A stretch of DNA of 9,278 nt. It comes from CAZEFK01 sp964511405. Lineage in GTDB: Bacteria > Pseudomonadota > Alphaproteobacteria > Elsterales > Elsteraceae. How positions within the stretch are numbered: the stretch's first letter is position 1; each line of letters starts with the position of its first letter. The notes beneath the pieces were generated by a model. It was not told the DNA's origin, ran no database searches, and saw only the letters and a program-made list of their open reading frames with translations. The stretch is from assembly GCA_964511405.1 (NCBI GenBank), contig CAZEFK010000255.1, positions 1 through 9,278 on the forward strand, given 5' to 3'. Below, piece after piece: positions 5,195 through 9,278 of this stretch. The position numbers were made by a program, and so were the translations under genes.

Positions 5195-5590
5195 ATGGAT
5201 CTGTCCCAGCAGCCCCTGTTCAAGATGATGCAGGAGCGGATGGACTATCTTGGCCAGCGCCAGAAGGTGCTAGCCGAGAACATCGCCAACGCCAATACCC
5301 CGGGCTACCGGCCCAACGACCTCAAGCCGCTGGACTTCGCGGACCAGTTCCGCAAGGAGCTGCGCAAGGTCCGTCCGGTCGCGACCAATCCGATGCATCT
5401 GGCCGGTGTGGTCGATACCGGCAGCTTCGCGATGGCCAAGCCGAAATCCTACGAGATCTCGCCTTCGGGCAACGGCGTGGTGCTGGAAGAGCAGATGATG
5501 AAGGTCGCCGACACCCAGACCGATTACGCCACGACCACGCAGCTCTACAGCAAGTATCTGCAGATGATGAAGATGGTGCTCAAGTCTTGA
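5195..5590 (+). CDS. flgB: Flagellar proximal rod protein FlgB
   Basis: FlgB is one of the proximal rod subunits, exported through the gate and assembled in the periplasm on FliE. The 131-aa product has the N-terminal rod motif LAENIANANTPGYRPNDLKP (residues about 26-45), the hallmark of rod, hook and axial proteins. It has a variable middle and ends with the amphipathic helix (TDYATTTQLYSKYLQMMKMVL), the second half of the rod coiled coil. Length is normal. No signal peptide is present, as expected for an export-apparatus substrate. The ATG at 5195 is preceded by a modest AGGA at 5180-5183. It heads the plus-strand operon; the possible CtrA sites lie 78-140 bases upstream. flgC follows after a 43-base gap. 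Confidence 0.97.
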   Translation: MDLSQQPLFKMMQERMDYLGQRQKVLAENIANANTPGYRPNDLKPLDFADQFRKELRKVRPVATNPMHLAGVVDTGSFAMAKPKSYEISPSGNGVVLEEQMMKVADTQTDYATTTQLYSKYLQMMKMVLKS

Positions 5591-5633
5591 ACGACGCCCG
5601 CGGCCGGATCGGCGCCAAAATGGGAACCGCGTG

Positions 5634-6044
5634 ATGGACCTCAAGAATTCGCTGTATATCGCCGCCGCCGGCATGCGTGCCGAGGGCACCCGGCTGAAGG
5701 TGATCGCCGAGAACCTGGCGAACGTCGACAGCGTATCCCAGACCCCCGGCGGCGAGCCGTACCGGCGCAAGCTGGTCAGCTTCAAGAGCGTGCTGGACCG
5801 CGATCTCGGCGCCGACCTGGTCAAGGTCGACAAGGTGCGGCCGGACCAGTCCGATTTCGAGCTGCGCTACGACCCGACCCATCCCGCGGCCAACGCCGAC
5901 GGCTATGTGCTCGAGCCCAACGTCAATCCGATGGTCGAACTGGCCGACATGCGCGAGGCCGAGCGGACCTATGACGCCAACCTCAACATCATCGAGTCGT
6001 CGCGCACCATGCTGCAGCGCACGATCGACATCCTGAAAGTCTGA
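5634..6044 (+). CDS. flgC: Flagellar proximal rod protein FlgC
   Basis: FlgC pairs with FlgB in the proximal rod. The 136-aa product starts MDLKNSLYIAAAGMRAEGTR and has the ENLANVDSVSQTPGGEPYRRK segment (about 26-46) that defines FlgC. It ends in the typical helix NVNPMVELADMREAERTYDANLNIIESSRTMLQRTIDIL (shown here only by its key parts: NVNPM, AERTYDAN, TMLQRTIDIL). I choose the ATG at 5634 over the GTG one codon earlier because GGGA at 5622-5625 is then eight bases away, a normal distance. There is a 35-base gap to fliE. Confidence 0.96.
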   Translation: MDLKNSLYIAAAGMRAEGTRLKVIAENLANVDSVSQTPGGEPYRRKLVSFKSVLDRDLGADLVKVDKVRPDQSDFELRYDPTHPAANADGYVLEPNVNPMVELADMREAERTYDANLNIIESSRTMLQRTIDILKV

Positions 6045-6079
6045 CGGCGCCAAAGGCACCGTCCGAAGGAGTACGCCCG

Positions 6080-6388
6080 ATGCCCATCAATCCGGCCAAT
6101 GCGGTCGCCGCCTATTCCAATACCGCGCGCGCCGGCGTGCCCGCGCCCGACATCGCGCACGAGCCAGTCGGCCCCAGCTTCACCGAGCTGGTCAGCAAGT
6201 CGGCCGAGGACGCCCTGGCCACCGGCCAGGCCGCCGAGCGCCAGACCGTCCAGGCACTGGGCGGCAAGGCGGAGCTGACCGAAGTGGTGAGCGCGGTGGC
6301 CAATGCCGAGGTGACCCTGCAGACGGTGGTGTCGATCCGCGACAAAGTGGTCGCCGCCTACCAGGAAATCCTGCGGATGCCAATCTGA
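6080..6388 (+). CDS. fliE: Flagellar hook-basal body protein FliE
   Basis: FliE joins the MS ring to the proximal rod and is one of the earliest substrates of the flagellar export gate. The 102-aa product has a Pro/Ala-rich first third and then the conserved region FTELVSKSAEDALATGQAAE (from about residue 34). It ends in the FliE signature: ELTEVVSAVANAEVTLQTVVSIRDKVVAAYQEILRMPI, in which VANAE, LQTVVSIRDKVV and AYQEI.RMP.I are diagnostic. Length is normal. The ATG at 6080 has a strong AAGGAG at 6066-6071, eight bases away, the best ribosome site in the plus-strand operon. This fits the need for many copies relative to gate proteins. Confidence 0.96.
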   Translation: MPINPANAVAAYSNTARAGVPAPDIAHEPVGPSFTELVSKSAEDALATGQAAERQTVQALGGKAELTEVVSAVANAEVTLQTVVSIRDKVVAAYQEILRMPI

Positions 6389-6451
6389 ACGGGGCACGCC
6401 GGCGGCGGCCCGCCCGTCGCCGCAGCCGGCGGACAGGACGAGGAACGCAGG

Positions 6452-6718
6452 ATGGACGAGGCGCTGGTCATCGAGATTGCCCGTGAGGCCATCATCGTGA
6501 CCATTCAGCTGATCGGGCCGCCCATGCTGATCGCGCTGGCGGTCGGCGTCGTGATCTCGCTGTTCCAGACGGTCACCTCGATCAACGAGCAGACGCTGTC
6601 GTTCGCGCCCAAGATCGTCATCATGATGGTGGCGGTGCTGGTGCTGCTGCCGTTCATGATCGGGACGCTGACAAGCTTCATGGAGCGGCTGGTCGACCGC
6701 ATCGTCAGCATCAGCTGA
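6452..6718 (+). CDS. fliQ: Flagellar export gate protein FliQ
   Basis: FliQ is a small gate subunit, several copies of which pack around the FliP/FliR core in the inner membrane. The 88-aa product is normal in length, with two hydrophobic helices at about residues 15-37 and 50-70. It carries the family pattern: PPMLIALAVGVVISLFQTVTSINEQTLSFAPKI, with the conserved Gln, Thr, Ile, Glu and Leu-Ser-Phe/Pro-Lys positions. The ATG at 6452 has AGGA at 6441-6444. The 63-base gap after fliE is the widest in this run, but I see no promoter in it. fliR begins 12 bases downstream. Confidence 0.96.
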   Translation: MDEALVIEIAREAIIVTIQLIGPPMLIALAVGVVISLFQTVTSINEQTLSFAPKIVIMMVAVLVLLPFMIGTLTSFMERLVDRIVSIS

Positions 6719-6730
6719 GCCACGACCCCC

Positions 6731-7504
6731 ATGTCGCAGATCTTCGAACGTCTGCTGACCGCGGGCCTGTTCTCGGTGCTGCTGGTGTTCGCGCGCCTGG
6801 GCTCGGCCATGGTGTCGATGCCGGCGTTCGGCGAGCAGATGGTGCCGGTCCGGGCGCGGCTGCTGCTGGCGGTGGCGATCACCATCGTGGTCGCCCCGAT
6901 CGTCGGCCCGTCGCTGCCGGGGCTGCCGCCGGGACCGTTGCAACTGGCGCTGCTGGTCGGCGGCGAAGTGATCGTGGGCCTGTTCATCGGCTTGGTCATG
7001 CGCATCTTCGAGAGCGCGCTCAACACGGCCGGGTTGCTGATCGCCCAGCAGATCGGCCTGGCCGCCGCCTCGATCTTCAATCCGCTGCTGCAGGTTCAGG
7101 GCTCGGGCATCAGCTTTCTGCTGACCACGGCCACGATCCTGCTGCTGTTCGAGACCGACCTGCATCACGTGGTGCTGCAATCGGTGATCGACAGCTACCG
7201 CGTGTTTCCGCCGGGCAACCTGCCGGCCGTCGGCGATTTCTCCGAGACCATGGTCCGGGTGGTGTCGCGCAGCTTCGCGCTGGGCATCGAACTCAGCGGC
7301 CCGACCTTGATCCTGACCACTCTGGTCAATTTCGTGGCCGCGATCCTGTCGCGGCTTTTGCCGCAATTCCAGGTGTTCTTTCTGGTGTTGCCGATTCAAG
7401 TGGGCGTTGGTTTCATCCTGTTCGGCGCCCTTCTGTCGACGATCTTGGGCCTGTTCTTGACCGACTTCAGCGATTTCATCAATGGTTTGTTCCGGTCGGG
7501 ATGA
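6731..7504 (+). CDS. fliR: Flagellar export gate protein FliR
   Basis: FliR is the single-copy gate subunit that completes the FliP ring and contacts FlhB. The 257-aa product is normal in length and strongly hydrophobic, with about six membrane segments. Recognisable family stretches are FARLGSAMVSMPAFGEQMVPVRARLLLAVAIT (key residues ARLG, P.FG, P...R), GEVIVGLFIGLVMRIFESALNTAGLLIAQQIGLA, and near the end LLPQFQVFFLVLPIQVGVGF. The ATG at 6731 lies 12 bases after the fliQ stop and has no visible Shine-Dalgarno, so translation is probably coupled to fliQ. flhB follows after 46 bases. Confidence 0.95.
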   Translation: MSQIFERLLTAGLFSVLLVFARLGSAMVSMPAFGEQMVPVRARLLLAVAITIVVAPIVGPSLPGLPPGPLQLALLVGGEVIVGLFIGLVMRIFESALNTAGLLIAQQIGLAAASIFNPLLQVQGSGISFLLTTATILLLFETDLHHVVLQSVIDSYRVFPPGNLPAVGDFSETMVRVVSRSFALGIELSGPTLILTTLVNFVAAILSRLLPQFQVFFLVLPIQVGVGFILFGALLSTILGLFLTDFSDFINGLFRSG

Positions 7505-7550
7505 TCGGCCGGACGTGAAGGCTGGCGGGCAGGCCCATAGGGGGTGACCG

Positions 7551-8612
7551 ATGTCGGACGAGTCGGAAAAAACCGAAGAACCAACCGGAAAACGCCTGGG
7601 CGAAGCGCGCGGCAAGGGCAATGTCCTGCAGTCGCGCGAGGTGACCAACCTGACCGCCTTCATGGCGATCCTGGTGGTCGTCCTGGCGATCGCGCCGCGC
7701 GCCGCCGGCCATATGACGGCGTCGCTGAGCCGGCTGCTCAGCTCGGCCCACCAGTACCATGTGGACGATAACGAGGTGGCGACGATCGCCCAGTCGCTGC
7801 TGCTCGACCTCGGGCTCGCGATCGGCCTGGCGATGCTGTTGATGCTGGCGGTCGCGGTCGGCACCTCGATGCTGCAGGTCGGCCTGATGTGGAACCTGGG
7901 CGCGATCAGCTTCAATTTCGATCGCCTCAATCCGCTGAACGGGTTCAAGCGCCTGTTCTCGATCCGCTCGGTGACCGAGCTGGTCAAGGGCATGCTCAAG
8001 ATCGGCATCGTCGGCGCGGTGATCGTCGCCGTCCTGCTGCCCGACATGGCGCAGCTGGGAAACTATCTGACGTCGGGCGTCGGCCCGATGATGGCCGACA
8101 TCGGCCGCATGACCGTCAAGCTGCTGATGGCCGCGATCTTGGCAATGCTGGCGATCGCCATCGCGGACTACTTCTATCAGCGATGGGAGTACTTTAAGAA
8201 CCTGAAGATGACCAAGCAGGAGGTCAAGGACGAGTATAAGCAGCAGGAAGGCGACCCGGCGATCAAGGGCCGGCTGCGCAAGCTGCGCAACGAGAAGGCG
8301 CGCCGCCGGATGATGGCGCAGGTGCCGACGGCGACGGTGGTGATCACCAACCCCACCCACTATGCCGTGGCGCTGCGCTATACCGACGACATGCCCGCGC
8401 CCAAGCTGGTCGCCAAGGGGCTCGACCTGATCGCCAAGCGGATCCGCGACGTCGCCACCGAGAATTTCGTCCCGATCGTCGAGAACCCGCCCCTGGCCAG
8501 GGCGCTCTACACCACCGTCGAGTTGGATGACCTGATCAGCCCCGATCTGTACCGTGCGGTGGCAGAGGTGATCAGCTATGTCACGCGGTTGAAGAAGCAG
8601 GCCATCCATTGA
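7551..8612 (+). CDS. flhB: Flagellar export switch protein FlhB
   Basis: FlhB is the autocleaving inner-membrane protein that changes export from rod/hook-type to filament-type substrates. The 353-aa product starts with the family signature EKTEEPTGKRLGEARGKGNV (6-25). It continues with four hydrophobic segments (about 34-52, 84-106, 146-166 and 187-208) separated by the conserved FNFDRLNPLNGFKRLFS loop (121-137), then a charged linker (YKQQEGDPAIKGRLR). The NPTH autocleavage motif is at 267-270, inside VVITNPTHYAVALRY, followed by a complete C-terminal domain. The ATG at 7551 has AGGGGG at 7539-7544. A second, NPTH-less version of its C-terminal part is encoded at 4614-4907. Its stop overlaps the start of the next gene. 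Confidence 0.97.
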   Translation: MSDESEKTEEPTGKRLGEARGKGNVLQSREVTNLTAFMAILVVVLAIAPRAAGHMTASLSRLLSSAHQYHVDDNEVATIAQSLLLDLGLAIGLAMLLMLAVAVGTSMLQVGLMWNLGAISFNFDRLNPLNGFKRLFSIRSVTELVKGMLKIGIVGAVIVAVLLPDMAQLGNYLTSGVGPMMADIGRMTVKLLMAAILAMLAIAIADYFYQRWEYFKNLKMTKQEVKDEYKQQEGDPAIKGRLRKLRNEKARRRMMAQVPTATVVITNPTHYAVALRYTDDMPAPKLVAKGLDLIAKRIRDVATENFVPIVENPPLARALYTTVELDDLISPDLYRAVAEVISYVTRLKKQAIH

Positions 8613-9278
8613 CCATCGACGCGCCCAGACCCAACGGTGCCAGCCTGCTGACGCGCCTGTCGGCGTGGCTGCCCGGCCGTGGCCGCCGGACGGCATCCCC
8701 GGTTGCGGCCGGGCCGGAGGAGGGCGGCCAGCCGGCCGGCGAAGGCCTGGGCGCCCACCTGTTCGATGCGTCGCCCGTGCCGATCCTGCAGCTCGACGCC
8801 GACGACCGGGTGCGGGCGTGCAATGCCGCGGCGGCTCAGCTGCTCGGCAACGAGCCCGGACTGATCGGGCAACCCTTCGTCGAGCTGGTGGCGCCCGAGG
8901 AGCGCGAGGCGGTGAACGCGGCGCTGGCCGACCGCACGCTGCAGGCCGCGCCCATCGAAGCGACGCTGGCGACCGCCCGGCAGACGCTGGTGCGCGTCTA
9001 TGTCGGCCGGACCGGCACCGGGACCGGCCGCGACGGCGCGGTGCTGCATCTGATCGACATCACCCAGTTCAAGGAACTGGAGAACCAGATCGTCCAGGCG
9101 CGCAAGATGCAGGCGGTCGGACAGCTGGCCGGCGGCATCGCCCATGATTTCAACAACCTGCTGACCGCCATGATCGGGTTCTGCGACCTGCTGCTGCTGC
9201 GCCACCGCGCGGGCGACCAGTCCTTCGCCGATATCATGCAGATCAAGCAGAACGCCAACCGGGCCGCGAGCCTGGTGC
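8609..9278 (+). CDS. cckA: CckA-type PAS sensor histidine kinase, 3' partial
   Basis: CckA is a hybrid kinase/phosphatase at the head of the relay that phosphorylates CtrA through ChpT. 223 residues are visible. A PAS domain spans about 48-155 (HLFDASPVPILQLDADDRVRACNAAA...LLG) and runs into ITQFKELENQIVQARKMQAV. The H-box AVGQLAGGIAHDFNNLL has the phospho-accepting His at 179, followed by the CckA-like sequence GFCDLLLLRHRAGDQSFADIMQIKQNANRAASLV. The catalytic ATPase and any receiver domain lie beyond the window. The frame is closed by a TGA at 8528-8530, and the only start codon between it and the PAS domain is a TTG at 8609, overlapping the flhB stop as TTGA. No transmembrane helix is visible before the PAS domain, unlike Caulobacter CckA. 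The H-box match makes CckA the best call; another PAS kinase of the same subgroup is the alternative. Confidence 0.85.
   Translation, partial: MTIDAPRPNGASLLTRLSAWLPGRGRRTASPVAAGPEEGGQPAGEGLGAHLFDASPVPILQLDADDRVRACNAAAAQLLGNEPGLIGQPFVELVAPEEREAVNAALADRTLQAAPIEATLATARQTLVRVYVGRTGTGTGRDGAVLHLIDITQFKELENQIVQARKMQAVGQLAGGIAHDFNNLLTAMIGFCDLLLLRHRAGDQSFADIMQIKQNANRAASLV

Noticed and set aside
5631..6044. GTG at 5631 as the flgC start
   Set aside because: The ATG one codon later sits at a better distance from GGGA at 5622-5625 and gives the usual FlgC N-terminus.
6398..6430. GC-rich hairpin between fliE and fliQ
   Set aside because: The stem needs a three-base bulge and has no T-run. GC-rich spacers often fold this way, so I do not call a terminator or attenuator.
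5969..8047. Minus-strand open frame of 692 codons, rich in His, Asp, Arg and Gln
   Set aside because: It lies antisense to fliE, fliQ, fliR and half of flhB, all certain genes. Low-complexity His/Asp/Gln/Arg composition is typical of shadow frames in GC-rich coding DNA.
7479..8696. Minus-strand open frame of 405 codons
   Set aside because: It is antisense to flhB and the kinase start; composition is that of a reverse-frame shadow.

Overview
The window is a flagellar gene region from a GC-rich alphaproteobacterium. The gene content and the protein sequences resemble the Rhodospirillales group (Azospirillum, Magnetospirillum, Rhodospirillum relatives); that placement is inference from reading the proteins, not a database result. 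Its core is the type III flagellar export gate plus proximal rod genes, arranged as two divergent operons, with a cell-cycle kinase at the right edge.

Layout. (1) Bases 3-2564, plus strand: a large TPR-repeat protein, cut off at its 5' end by the window edge. (2) Bases 2565-3126: a gene-free stretch that is not ordinary spacer. It holds a second, damaged copy of the junction between the TPR gene and fliP. Between the two junction copies lies a roughly 245-bp array of short direct and inverted repeats that looks like the decayed ends of an insertion sequence. (3) Bases 4907 down to 3127, minus strand: a probable operon of a stand-alone FlhB C-terminal-domain protein, an unrecognised 124-aa protein, fliO and fliP, with ATGA overlaps at two of the three junctions. 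(4) Bases 4908-5194: the divergent control region, with two near-consensus CtrA-type sites. (5) Bases 5195-8612, plus strand: flgB, flgC, fliE, fliQ, fliR, flhB, closely packed. (6) Bases 8609 to the window end, plus strand: a CckA-type hybrid histidine kinase, overlapping the flhB stop by 4 bases and running off the window.

How it fits together. FliP, FliQ and FliR build the export gate in the inner membrane, FliO helps FliP assemble, and FlhB switches substrate class. FliE, FlgB and FlgC are among the first exported parts, joining the MS ring to the rod. CckA sits at the top of the phosphorelay that activates CtrA, and CtrA commonly drives early flagellar promoters in alphaproteobacteria. 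The possible CtrA sites before flgB and the cckA-like gene at the end of the same gene run would therefore place regulator and target together.

The points most worth a second look are the duplicated TPR/fliP junction with its repeat array, the apparently membrane-anchorless CckA-like kinase with a forced TTG start, the stand-alone FlhB C-domain gene and the unknown 124-aa protein beside it. I see no rRNA, tRNA, CRISPR array or complete mobile element.
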